Shown here piece by piece: positions 8,397 through 15,813 of a DNA stretch of 64,000 nt (its first letter is position 1; each line of letters starts with the position of its first letter). Location: contig NZ_QKRB01000055.1 of the NCBI RefSeq assembly GCF_003233845.1, positions 62,001 through 126,000 of the forward strand, in the 5' to 3' direction. This stretch comes from Paenibacillus sambharensis. GTDB taxonomy: Bacteria > Bacillota > Bacilli > Paenibacillales > Paenibacillaceae. The translations under genes and the position numbers were made by a program. The notes under the pieces are model-generated. The model worked only from the letters and a program-made list of their open reading frames with translations, made no database searches and had not been told where the DNA came from.

Positions 8397-8429
8397 AAAA
8401 CCCCTGAGAAATCAGGGGTTTTTGCTTTT
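8397..8429 (+). terminator. terminator of tRNA-Val
   Basis: A 10-bp stem AAACCCCTGA / TCAGGGGTTT with a GAAA tetraloop, followed by TTTTTGCTTTT. Confidence 0.95.
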
Positions 8430-8477
8430 CTAGAGACATTCTAGGATACTTCTATATATCTCAAACCCTTACGATCC

Positions 8478-8825
8478 ATGATCAGCTTTCAGATGATAAT
8501 CGTTACCAAAATATGGACCCCATGCACTATCGAGGATATACTGAGCATAGTTATTCCTGTTGTTCTGCTTACCTATCTTGTGTCATGGGGAGGGAATATG
8601 AAATCCAATAAGAACACTCTTTGGTGGCGTTTGCTGCTGCAGTTTCCTCTGTGGATTTTTCTCATCGTCTTTTATATTAGCTTGTTTTGGCTTACCGGCT
8701 TTTTTGAAACCCTTGGATTAGCACCCAAGAACTTTTACTATCTCCATATAGTAGTCATCATCACCTATCTAATTGGTCTGTCCGCTTCCGAGCTTCAACA
8801 TTATGTCGAGTCGAAATACAAATAA
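8478..8825 (+). CDS. small membrane protein, unknown function
   Basis: A 115-residue protein with three hydrophobic segments (about residues 22-38, 52-74 and 88-101) and a hydrophilic C-terminus. I recognise no family. The base composition is clearly more AT-rich than that of its neighbours, which may mean recent acquisition. The start is unsure: the first ATG has no visible ribosome binding site, while the internal ATG at 8598 sits behind GGGGAGGG. That internal start would give 75 residues with two membrane segments. The upstream part is also hydrophobic and may be real. It is followed by a bidirectional terminator. Confidence 0.5.
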   Translation: MISFQMIIVTKIWTPCTIEDILSIVIPVVLLTYLVSWGGNMKSNKNTLWWRLLLQFPLWIFLIVFYISLFWLTGFFETLGLAPKNFYYLHIVVIITYLIGLSASELQHYVESKYK

Positions 8826-8854
8826 GGCCTTAACAGGTTGCCTATAAGTCAAGA

Positions 8855-8898
8855 AGACCGCACTTCACCAGCTTCTTCAAGCCGGTAAAGAGCGGTCT
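8855..8898. terminator. bidirectional terminator between convergent genes
   Basis: A long imperfect hairpin: AGACCGC, CTT, ACC and GCTT pair with AAGC, GGT, AAG and GCGGTCT. T-rich bases follow on both strands. Confidence 0.75.
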
Positions 8899-8917
8899 AT
8901 TTGCATCCCTGAATCTA

Positions 8918-10606
8918 TTAAGGATTAATAAAACCAATGTACTTCATCAAGCGGCTGAGCATGACGGCAGATTGAGCGCGTGTCGCTTGTTCCTGCGGTC
9001 CGAACTCGTCCTTCGTTACGCCTGTTACAATACCGGTCAGAACAGCTTTGGCCGCTGCAGACTCAGCCCAGCTGCCAATCTTAGCAGCATCCTTGTAATC
9101 AGCCAATACAGACGCTTCTTTACCGGTAAGATCAACCTTCTTGCCTGCCGCTTCAAGAGCAGCTGCAATCATAACGGTCATCTGTGCACGGGTAATTTCA
9201 GCCTCCGGTTTGAAGGTTCCATCCTCAAAGCCTCTAATCAGACCCGCTTCAACTGCTGCTGCAACTGCACCAGCATACCATCGCGTTTCCGATACATCGG
9301 CAAATCCGGTCTGCAGCTGCTTGCTGGAATCAAGGCCGAGTGCCCGCACAAGCAATGCCGCAAATTCAGCCCGGGTAATGTTGGCATTCGGGGCAAAAGC
9401 ATCGGCTTGTACACCGTTGATCACCAGCATGGACGCCAGCCGCTCAATATCCGGTCTCGCCCAGTGGTTCGTAATATCCGCAAATGTCTTCTGGCCTTTT
9501 ACCACCGTATAGATCCGGTTGCCGGTGTGCTTCATATCGGCTGTTACTTTACCGTCAGCTGAGGTGAAGACTGCCGGAATGAACGTAAACACTCCTGTGG
9601 CTGGATCATACTGCACGGCTGTCGCATCAGCAGCTGTTACCCCAGCATGCAGATCAATCGAACGATTGACATAACTGGTGCCATAATGATTGAATGGCTG
9701 GCTGCGGTCACCCGCTTCAGCTGCAACATTAAATTGATAAGCGCCGCTTACAGGGGTTAAGCCTGCTTTTGCCGCGTCTGCCGCAAGCTTAGCTGCCGTT
9801 TCTGCATCAACTGTGGAAATTGCGATCGTTACGTAGGCCTGTTCAACTGAGCCAGCTATCTGCTGGAGCTGTCCGCCTGCCAGAAGCCGTGCAAGCGGCA
9901 GTTCATAAGCAGCCGGACCAAAGCCAACTGCCAGCACAACATTTGGATTGTTCGCCGAAGCTAACAGATCTGCCGGGTAGTACACAACCAAGCCTTCACC
10001 TGCAGTCTCCGCTTCAATAGAAATCTGCTGCTGCCCTTCTTCGTTGCTGTTAATCAGCTTAAGTGCCTCTCCAAGCGCAGCTTTGTTTACGGTGAGCTTG
10101 GTAAAGGTTCTGCCGCCCACTAACATTTCGGATGATATGTAAGACCCGCTGCTCAGTACTGCCCCATTGGCTGCTGCCCTTACACCTGCCAGCTCCCCTG
10201 TATTGCTCTCCTGTACTGTCGGCGCTTGAGGCTGCGGCAACACTGGTGCAGACTTCGTTGTAATATGAGCATTATTGGAAATCAGCTTCTGGCAGCTGCA
10301 TTTGCCTTCCAGATCAAACGAGTAGCTCGTATTAGGTGTTAAGCCTCTTACTGTTACCGAGCTTGCATCTACACGCAGGTTGATCGCATCCGCCCATGTC
10401 TTGCCTCCGTCATTCGAACGCCGCAGCTTAATGGACTCGGTATCAGGCTGCGGAGTCCAAGCTAAAGTAACAGAGTCGGCTGTTATGGTCGTAGCCCTTA
10501 AATCACTAATATACACCACTTCTGATTCCGCATAGGCCGGAGTTACTGCCCCGATGAGTAAAACACAAGCCATTACTAATACTGTAAGCCTAAATTTCCC
10601 TTTCAC
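8918..10606 (-). CDS. S-layer-homology protein with fibronectin type III domain
   Basis: A 562-residue cell-surface protein. A signal peptide with the AYA|ES cleavage site is followed by a fibronectin type III domain (about residues 30-115), a Pro-rich linker, a central region of about 230 residues that I do not recognise, and three SLH domains in the last 180 residues (FADITNHWA, FADVSETRWYAGAV, YKDAAKIGSWAESA). SLH repeats bind pyruvylated secondary wall polymer and anchor the protein to the wall. I start at GTG, behind GGAGAGGATGAAGAAGCA, because this gives a normal signal peptide; the TTG at 10633 is an alternative. It has a strong promoter overlapped by an inverted repeat. Confidence 0.9.
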   Translation of the reverse strand: MKGKFRLTVLVMACVLLIGAVTPAYAESEVVYISDLRATTITADSVTLAWTPQPDTESIKLRRSNDGGKTWADAINLRVDASSVTVRGLTPNTSYSFDLEGKCSCQKLISNNAHITTKSAPVLPQPQAPTVQESNTGELAGVRAAANGAVLSSGSYISSEMLVGGRTFTKLTVNKAALGEALKLINSNEEGQQQISIEAETAGEGLVVYYPADLLASANNPNVVLAVGFGPAAYELPLARLLAGGQLQQIAGSVEQAYVTIAISTVDAETAAKLAADAAKAGLTPVSGAYQFNVAAEAGDRSQPFNHYGTSYVNRSIDLHAGVTAADATAVQYDPATGVFTFIPAVFTSADGKVTADMKHTGNRIYTVVKGQKTFADITNHWARPDIERLASMLVINGVQADAFAPNANITRAEFAALLVRALGLDSSKQLQTGFADVSETRWYAGAVAAAVEAGLIRGFEDGTFKPEAEITRAQMTVMIAAALEAAGKKVDLTGKEASVLADYKDAAKIGSWAESAAAKAVLTGIVTGVTKDEFGPQEQATRAQSAVMLSRLMKYIGFINP

Positions 10607-10671
10607 TGCTTCTTCATCCTCTCCATTATTCAAGTCCGTTTAGAGCGCTTGCTAACCTGCTTTGCAGTGCC

Positions 10672-10701
10672 ATTATACCTGATTGATACAGATTGTATCA
10701 A
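10672..10701 (-). promoter_or_regulatory. promoter with operator-like palindrome, SLH gene
   Basis: TTGATA and a perfect TATAAT with an 18-bp spacer. The -35 lies inside a perfect 8-bp inverted repeat, TTGATACA-ATC-TGTATCAA (10683-10701), so a repressor bound there would block RNA polymerase. Confidence 0.75.
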
Positions 10702-10802
10702 TACCTTTAGTATTATTTTATAATTTGATAGTTGTGTGAACACAAGGCCTCCGGTACCAATCCGGTATTCGCCCAGGACATTATCCTGTGCTATGGCCCA
10801 GA

Positions 10803-10847
10803 AAAAAAAGAACAACCGCAGGCTGATAACCTGCGGCTGTTCTTTTA
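10803..10847. terminator. terminator downstream of the 47-residue gene
   Basis: AAGAACA and CCGCAGG pair with CCTGCGG and TGTTCTT. T-rich tracts lie on both sides; on the minus strand eight T follow. Confidence 0.85.
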
Positions 10848-10884
10848 AACCATAAAGCTGACTTACCTGGAGAACATTGAGCTG

Positions 10885-11028
10885 CTAAGCGATCTGTTCA
10901 AACAATGCAATCTCGCCGCAGCTGCGGCAGACAAAGATGACGCCTCCAAAATAATGCTTCTCACCCTCGATAGGCCGAATCGTCAGTTCCCCGAGACGGT
11001 TCCCAGTGCGAATGTCATAACAAATCAC
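10885..11028 (-). CDS. 47-residue protein with CxxC motif
   Basis: A short gene with a very good ribosome binding site (AGAGGAGGAG, then GTG). The product starts MICYDIRTGN, has a central GEKHYFGG stretch and then VCRSCGEIALFEQ. The single CxxC pair (C34, C37) resembles half of a zinc ribbon, and C3 could be a further ligand. I know of no family for it. It lies 79 bp downstream of the 30-residue membrane peptide in the same direction and just before a strong terminator, so the two may be co-transcribed. Confidence 0.55.
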   Translation of the reverse strand: MICYDIRTGNRLGELTIRPIEGEKHYFGGVIFVCRSCGEIALFEQIA

Positions 11029-11107
11029 CGTATCGCTCCTCCTCTAAGCAGTTTCTCTCAACGTATGCGGTGGCGGCAGCAGATACAACCAGCTGATTAT
11101 GAATATT

Positions 11108-11200
11108 TTACAAAGAAGCGACCCAGTAGAAAACCGCAGCCCAAAAAGCCAGCAAACCGCCAAGAACGGCTGCCCAGGTCCAATTCAATCTTCTGAACAT
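11108..11200 (-). CDS. 30-residue single-pass membrane peptide
   Basis: A tiny gene: ATG preceded by AGGTGAT at seven bases, 30 sense codons and TAA. The product has a basic start (MFRRLNW), then about 20 hydrophobic, Trp-rich residues (AAVLGGLLAFWAAVFYWV), and ends with ASL. It is predicted to span the membrane once. The coding frame is supported by the ribosome binding site and the upstream promoter with two Spo0A boxes; its length alone would not be enough. No known family is recognised; it is not SpoVM, whose sequence differs. Confidence 0.55.
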   Translation of the reverse strand: MFRRLNWTWAAVLGGLLAFWAAVFYWVASL

Positions 11201-11244
11201 GACAATCACCTGCACTTAATCAGGAGTACTTGTTTGCTGCTTTT

Positions 11245-11309
11245 ATCATACACCAGATCGAAGATAACTGTCACTAATTGTCGAAATAAAACCGCAGAAA
11301 GCTGTCGAA
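11245..11309 (-). promoter_or_regulatory. promoter with two Spo0A boxes, 30-residue peptide gene
   Basis: GTGACA and TATGAT are separated by 18 bp. Upstream are two perfect 0A boxes (TGTCGAA on the plus strand, 11279-11285 and 11303-11309), 24 bp apart. They sit at about -41/-47 and -65/-71 from the expected start, a layout that fits activation by Spo0A~P. Confidence 0.5.
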
Positions 11310-11347
11310 TCCGGGCCATTTGACATATTCCCACAGCCTGCCAAGCA

Positions 11348-11890
11348 TTAGGTGGTTGATACATGGTCAATCTGAAAGCGAACTTCCGCAAAGCCGGACA
11401 AATCCGATTCACCAGTCAGGAGTCGAACGACTCTTCTCTCTCCTGCTCCAAGCGAGGTTACCGATCCGGAAGCGGTACCGATTCGCTCCCCGTCTTCTTT
11501 ATAGAAGGAAGCTGTGAATATGACGGAATCCACATCTGCTTTGCCTTCGTTCATGAGTTCAACGGTTACATCCGGACCGTATTCCTCCTGGCTCACGATC
11601 AGCTGTTGAAATGCGAATTCTCCGCTTCTAAACACTTCATCCGTCCCGGTCGACGACAAGGTCTTATCTTCACCCGACTGCGCATGTATGCCCGCTTGAG
11701 TTGATGACGTCTCCACTTCAGCGGCTGCGGCATACACCGGAAGATAAGGGATGCCGTTAATAATTGTCACGTCAGAGTATGGAACCTTGTTCTTCATCAG
11801 CACGGTGATACCGAATGCCGCCAGCAGTGATCCAAGAAAAGCACCCGCAAGCACCATAACGATTAACCCGCCTGTATACCATTTCTTCAT
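11348..11890 (-). CDS. membrane-anchored FxLYD-like protein
   Basis: A 180-residue protein with a single N-terminal membrane segment (after MKKWYTGG) and an extracytoplasmic remainder. Residues 38-60 (VPYSDVTIINGIPYLPVYAAA) resemble part of a stalk domain. The C-terminal 90 residues follow the FxLYD pattern: VTVELMNEGKADVDSVIFTASFY, then GTASGSVTSLGAGE, a beta-sandwich with conserved Asn-Gly and a late Gly-Glu turn. Function unknown. The start is ATG behind AGGAGGCACTTAAG; the frame reaches 11926 without a better start. It is transcribed divergently from the PrcB-like gene. Confidence 0.7.
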   Translation of the reverse strand: MKKWYTGGLIVMVLAGAFLGSLLAAFGITVLMKNKVPYSDVTIINGIPYLPVYAAAAEVETSSTQAGIHAQSGEDKTLSSTGTDEVFRSGEFAFQQLIVSQEEYGPDVTVELMNEGKADVDSVIFTASFYKEDGERIGTASGSVTSLGAGERRVVRLLTGESDLSGFAEVRFQIDHVSTT

Positions 11891-12102
11891 CTTAAGTGCC
11901 TCCTGTCTGACCAAAAATTCCAGCATGAAGCGTTGTTTGCAACAAGCTTTCCTATGATTGTACTACAACTCGCGCTGGCATTGCTACATATCGGAGCAAT
12001 ATACAGAGCACAAGTGTTGTACAGAAACCTGCAACCTTTTATTCCACACCCCCGTCTAGAAGGATAGCTGCAGCTAATACTAAAGAATGAGGTGATGTGC
12101 AA

Positions 12103-13107
12103 ATGAAGAAACCGGTCCTTATCGTCCTGCTGGCCGCGGCGCTTATCCTAATTGTCGGTCAAACAGCCTGGGCATTCTCGGACACGAAGCAGGATCCCAA
12201 TGCGGATAAAATTAAAGCGCTGAAGGAAGCGGGTATTATTAGCGGGGAACAGCAGGATCTATTCAATCCAACCGGCAAGCTGACGTATTCCGCCGGCATC
12301 TCGATGATTGTCAGAGGATTTGAACTCAGCTTGGCACATGTACAGTTCATTAAGGCACCCGAAGCTTCCGACTACTACACGAATGTAAAAAATGACATGT
12401 GGTATTCCAATGCGTTCGTCATTGCCCACCACAACGGTATTGAAATCCCGAAGGATGTTAAGCCCGAGCAGATCATGACACGTGAAGAATATGCGCATTA
12501 TCTGTTCAACGCCATCACATCAAGAGGCGATTTCGCCTTTATCGAGATTTATCAGACGTTCGATGATGAATCCAAGGTAAACGAGGCATACATGAACAGT
12601 ATCCAGAAGCTGCTAACGACTGATATAGCTGATATGAAAGGCACCAATACCTTCAGACCGAAGGACGCCATTACACGCAGCGAGTCAGCCGGCTGGCTGT
12701 ATGACGGAATTGAATTTGTGAAGAAGCATACGGATACCGATAGTGTACCGGATCAACCGGCCGGCGCCAGCCCTCTCTTCGATCTGCAGCTGTCCGTTAA
12801 GGAAGTAAATGCGGATATCAATGAAGTTACGGTAAAAGCGCAGGCGCCTCATCCCGGCTACGGGATTCGGATCTCCTCAATCTTCTTTGACGAAAAAGGC
12901 CAAGCCGTGATCATGGTTGAGCCCGTGCAGCCGGATCCGAACAAGATGTATCCGCAGGTCATTACAGAGGTTCAGACCGTAACGTATGTCAGCAGCAAAT
13001 TTAAGCCGGTTCTCCCCGAAGAACCAGCTCATACGAATGACGAGGCTCCAGCAGCCCCGTCTCTTCCGGCACCTTCAGCAACTTCGGGAATGTCGATTAT
13101 GAATTAA
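12103..13107 (+). CDS. exported SLH/PrcB-like protein
   Basis: A 334-residue exported protein. The signal peptide (KKPVLIVLL... ending near TAWA|FSD) is followed by two to three degenerate SLH-like repeats (IKALKEAGIISGEQQDLFNP, then MWYSNAFVIAHHNGI and ITRSESAGWLYD) and, from about residue 220, a domain resembling the PrcB protease-complex subunit (HPGYGIRISSIFFDEKGQAVI, late VTYVSSKF). A Pro/Ala-rich tail ends it. Known PrcB proteins act with surface proteases in spirochaetes; the role here is unknown. I choose ATG over the GTG six bases upstream because GAGGTGAT lies directly against the GTG. Confidence 0.75.
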   Translation: MKKPVLIVLLAAALILIVGQTAWAFSDTKQDPNADKIKALKEAGIISGEQQDLFNPTGKLTYSAGISMIVRGFELSLAHVQFIKAPEASDYYTNVKNDMWYSNAFVIAHHNGIEIPKDVKPEQIMTREEYAHYLFNAITSRGDFAFIEIYQTFDDESKVNEAYMNSIQKLLTTDIADMKGTNTFRPKDAITRSESAGWLYDGIEFVKKHTDTDSVPDQPAGASPLFDLQLSVKEVNADINEVTVKAQAPHPGYGIRISSIFFDEKGQAVIMVEPVQPDPNKMYPQVITEVQTVTYVSSKFKPVLPEEPAHTNDEAPAAPSLPAPSATSGMSIMN

Positions 13108-13195
13108 TCAACGCAGCAAACGCAGGGACACCACTGGCAGTCCGAACGACATACCGCTGCCTTGCAGGCCCGATTGAGAAGAATAAACACGACAG

Positions 13196-13258
13196 CTGCC
13201 CGCCCCTCACCGGATTTCGCGATAATCCGGATGAGCGGCGGGCAGTTTTTATTTTTTG
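13196..13258 (+). terminator. terminator of the PrcB-like gene
   Basis: CTGCCCGCC and CCGGATT pair with AATCCGG and GGCGGGCAG, followed by TTTTTATTTTTT. Confidence 0.95.
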
Positions 13259-13297
13259 AGAGCTTTTCATATGAAGTTTTATGTTCACACAGTCCCG

Positions 13298-14116
13298 TCA
13301 AGGCAGGAAACCTTCCTGCCCCCACAGCACAGCAGAGCCGGCATCTGCCCTGCTCTTAAGCTCTTCGAAGAAACTGTCAGCCGTCTCCGGGCTGTACTGC
13401 TGCTGCTTCCCCAGCTCTTCATACAGGGCACGTACACCCAGCTGAGAAGTCCTTCTCCCAAGACTGCCATCACCCCGGAAGAAATCATCCACAACAATTC
13501 GCTGTGATGCCTGCAGCAGCTGTTCTGCGAACCGCCCGGAATGAGGCAGCAGAGGCGAGACGGCAATTTGCACAGGCACGTCCGCCTCCCTCAGCTCCTG
13601 AACAGCTCTCCAGCGTGCAGCCAAAGGCGGTGCGGATGGCGCAAAATGCTTGCGCGATTCTTCCAAGTCCGATTCAATCGTCATGCTGACCCGGGCACGT
13701 TCCCCCAGTTCACGCAGCAGATCAATATCCCGTGTTACTAGCGGGCTTCTCGTCTGCACCAGCACAAACTGCGGCGGTGCTTCAACCATCGCCTCTAGAA
13801 TCGAGCGGGTTACCCGCTCCTTGTACTCAATCGGCTGATAAGGATCAGTAGCCGAGGCCATGAATACCGTAACGGGCCCCTTCGCAACAGCCTTCAGCCA
13901 TTCCCGGCGGAACCCGCCTGACGGGTCTCTCTTGATATCTACCCATTCTCCCCATGTTTCCTTACGGAATAAACCGACAGGCATCCGCCTGACGTAGCAG
14001 TAGGAGCAGCCAAAGGCACAGCCGGTATATGGATTCAGTGTATGGGTATATCCGGTCAGATAGCCGCTAGCGGGCGTTAACCATTTGGACGGACGCTTCT
14101 CGTTAACCGCAACCAT
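13298..14116 (-). CDS. radical SAM protein, SplB/Rv2578c type
   Basis: A 272-residue radical SAM enzyme. The [4Fe-4S] motif is CAFGCSYC (C33, C37, C40), preceded by LNPYTGC. This pattern, with ATDPYQPIE and SMTIESD further on, is that of the Rv2578c/SplB-like subgroup that includes DNA-repair-related enzymes. It is shorter than spore photoproduct lyase (about 340) and lacks its C-terminal part, so photoproduct repair is not shown. Its ATG lies 14 bp inside the end of ung, so the two are translationally coupled. The pairing with a uracil-DNA glycosylase suggests a DNA repair or nucleotide role; this is inference. Confidence 0.8.
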   Translation of the reverse strand: MVAVNEKRPSKWLTPASGYLTGYTHTLNPYTGCAFGCSYCYVRRMPVGLFRKETWGEWVDIKRDPSGGFRREWLKAVAKGPVTVFMASATDPYQPIEYKERVTRSILEAMVEAPPQFVLVQTRSPLVTRDIDLLRELGERARVSMTIESDLEESRKHFAPSAPPLAARWRAVQELREADVPVQIAVSPLLPHSGRFAEQLLQASQRIVVDDFFRGDGSLGRRTSQLGVRALYEELGKQQQYSPETADSFFEELKSRADAGSAVLWGQEGFLP

Positions 14117-14804
14117 TCAAATCCTCCGGATTCATGGGCAGACACCAGTCAATTTCCTCTGAGCCGATTGAACGCAGGAAAGCATTCGCACGCGAGAATG
14201 GCTTGCTGCCGAAGAATCCCCGCCGTGCTGCAAAGGGGCTCGGATGCGCACTCTCGATCACACAATGACGGGAGGCATCAATCATTGATGCCTTCATCTG
14301 GGCATGCTTGCCCCATAGCAGAAATACAACCGGACGCTCCCGCTGCCCCAATGCAGCAATGATCCGATCCGTAAACAGCTCCCAGCCGAGCTTCTGATGC
14401 GAATTCGGCTGACCTGCTTCCACCGTCAGCACCGCATTCAGCAGCAGCACACCCTGCTTGGCCCAAGGGGTCAGACAGCCGTGGCTGGGCGGCTCGCAGC
14501 CAATATCGGACTGCAGCTCCTGGTATATATTTCGCAGGGAAGGAGGTATACGCACCCCGGGTTGTACGGAGAAGCTCAGCCCATGCGCCTGACCAGGGCC
14601 GTGGTAAGGATCCTGCCCTAAGATGACGACCTTGGTCTCTTCATAGGACGTATAATGCAGTGCCTGAAAAATATGATCCGGTGCCGGATACACCTGTTCG
14701 GTCCGGTAAGCCTCAGCGAGCTTTGCACGCAGCTGCACATAATAAGGCTTTTCCAATTCACCCTCCAGCACAGCGGGCCAATCATGAGGTAGCTGAATCG
14801 ACAT
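14103..14804 (-). CDS. ung: uracil-DNA glycosylase, family 1
   Basis: A 233-residue family 1 UDG that removes uracil from DNA in base-excision repair. The water-activating motif GQDPYHGPGQAHGLSFSV holds catalytic D65 and H68; the second motif HPSPFAARRGFFGSKPFSRAN holds H187. The length is typical (225-235). The start ATG has a purine-rich AGGAGGAAAC upstream. Its 3' end overlaps the radical SAM gene by 14 bp. Confidence 0.97.
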   Translation of the reverse strand: MSIQLPHDWPAVLEGELEKPYYVQLRAKLAEAYRTEQVYPAPDHIFQALHYTSYEETKVVILGQDPYHGPGQAHGLSFSVQPGVRIPPSLRNIYQELQSDIGCEPPSHGCLTPWAKQGVLLLNAVLTVEAGQPNSHQKLGWELFTDRIIAALGQRERPVVFLLWGKHAQMKASMIDASRHCVIESAHPSPFAARRGFFGSKPFSRANAFLRSIGSEEIDWCLPMNPEDLNGCG

Positions 14805-14946
14805 CTTGTTTCCTCCTCCTATCAGTTATGTTGTTAGAGTAGGTAATCTGCTGCCGGGGCTGAGTCTGTAACAAGGCTTCATGCCCTGCACTCTATTACC
14901 CTATTCTTTCACCCTGCACATTTAGCAGGGATATAAAGTAGAATGG

Positions 14947-14985
14947 AAAAGAGCCCTGAACGGCAAGCTGCCAAACAGAGCTCTT
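14947..14985 (-). terminator. terminator of the tRNA operon
   Basis: AAGAGC, CTG and GGCA pair with TGCC, CAG and GCTCTT (interrupted stem), followed on the minus strand by TTTT. It lies about 30 bp beyond tRNA-Leu. Confidence 0.8.
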
Positions 14986-15013
14986 ATGTATGTTGATGTT
15001 GTAAGTTAAGGTA

Positions 15014-15099
15014 TGCCGAGGACGGGAATCGAACCCGTACGGTGGTCACCCACCGCAGGATTTTAAGTCCTGTGCGTCTGCCAGTTCCGCCACCCCGGC
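15014..15099 (-). tRNA. tRNA-Leu (TAA)
   Basis: An 86-nt class II tRNA with acceptor GCCGGGG/CCTCGGC, a long variable arm (GGTGGGTGACCACC) and the anticodon loop CTTAAAA giving TAA. CCA is not encoded. It is the last gene of the three-tRNA operon. Confidence 0.97.
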
Positions 15100-15119
15100 A
15101 CGTTAATTGTTCATGTTGG

Positions 15120-15193
15120 TGGGCCCTGAGGGACTCGAACCCCCGACCAATCGGTTATGAGCCGACCGCTCTAACCAACTGAGCTAAGGGCCC
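15120..15193 (-). tRNA. tRNA-Ile2 (CAT, lysidine type)
   Basis: A 74-nt cloverleaf with anticodon CAT. The acceptor GGGCCCT/AGGGCCC, the CGGCTCATAACCG anticodon arm and the GTTGGTTAGAGC D arm match the minor isoleucine tRNA, in which TilS converts C34 to lysidine so that it reads AUA. Elongator tRNA-Met differs in the acceptor and anticodon arm, but I cannot exclude it by sequence reading alone. Confidence 0.85.
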
Positions 15194-15218
15194 TTCCAGT
15201 TTCCTGTTAGGAAGTTAG

Positions 15219-15292
<74 letters not shown>

Positions 15293-15333
15293 ACGGTACC
15301 AATATGAAACAATCATTAATGGCGACAATTAAT

Positions 15334-15363
15334 AATATACAACATAAAGACTAAGTAAGTCAA
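15334..15363 (-). promoter_or_regulatory. promoter of the fMet-Ile2-Leu tRNA operon
   Basis: TTGACT and TATATT with an 18-bp spacer, about 40 bp upstream of tRNA-fMet. The bases from -10 downstream match those of the tRNA-Val promoter. Confidence 0.85.
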
Positions 15364-15381
15364 GAGATTTCCAGCAGGAAA

Positions 15382-15552
15382 CTATGGCAAATAGCGGACG
15401 CCATATCTTCCTTTTTTCGACCGGAACACTTCAATCTCCTGCGGGCAATCATAACCGTAAATCCACCAATCATTCTCCATCCGTTTCACCAGGCAGCCGG
15501 CCTGAAACTTAGTCTCATACAGCCTGACCCAATAGATCCAACTGGCCCGCAA
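15382..15552 (-). CDS. 56-residue hypothetical protein
   Basis: A short gene read from TTG with AGGAGG nine bases upstream. The product is rich in aromatic and basic residues (WIYWVRLYETKF, WWIYGYDC, FRSKKGRYGVRYLP), probably a small beta-rich cytoplasmic protein, possibly nucleic-acid or wall-polymer binding. Two Cys occur. No family is recognised. The good ribosome binding site and coherent residue pattern favour a real gene, but the TTG start and small size leave doubt. It lies just upstream of the tRNA promoter, in the same direction. Confidence 0.5.
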   Translation of the reverse strand: MRASWIYWVRLYETKFQAGCLVKRMENDWWIYGYDCPQEIEVFRSKKGRYGVRYLP

Positions 15553-15738
15553 TACATCCAACCTCCTGTATGGTCATCTCGCTAGCTCTCCACGCCGCCC
15601 TTGCATAGGCAGGATTTACACGCATTCAAATAAATGGATGCCCTAATAGAATACCCGCTTTGGCAAGAAAACAAGCAGCCAACCGCAAATTCCTGCCAGA
15701 AGGCCCAGCTGACAGCTGCAACAATCCCAAACAATCAA
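15553..15738. other. spacer between the SBP terminator and the 56-residue gene
   Basis: I see no gene or clear promoter in this stretch, although the short gene downstream must be transcribed from somewhere near here. Confidence 0.4.
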
Positions 15739-15776
15739 GAAAACCCGCTGCTCCGCAAAGGGAACATCGGGTTTTC
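15739..15776 (-). terminator. terminator of the ABC/SBP operon
   Basis: A 9-bp stem GAAAACCCG / CGGGTTTTC with an inner partial pairing, followed on the minus strand by TTGATTG. It lies about 40 bp beyond the SBP stop codon. Confidence 0.7.
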
Positions 15777-15813
15777 CGGGTGTTACGGTTAATATCTGAT
15801 CAGTTATAAGGAC

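Noticed and set aside
10630-10815. 61-codon minus-strand frame upstream of the SLH gene
   Set aside because: It covers the SLH promoter and operator and begins inside a terminator hairpin.
14912-14931. Short inverted repeat CCCTGC/GCAGGG upstream of ung
   Set aside because: Six-base arms and no T run; it is likely chance, and the tRNA terminator is next to it.
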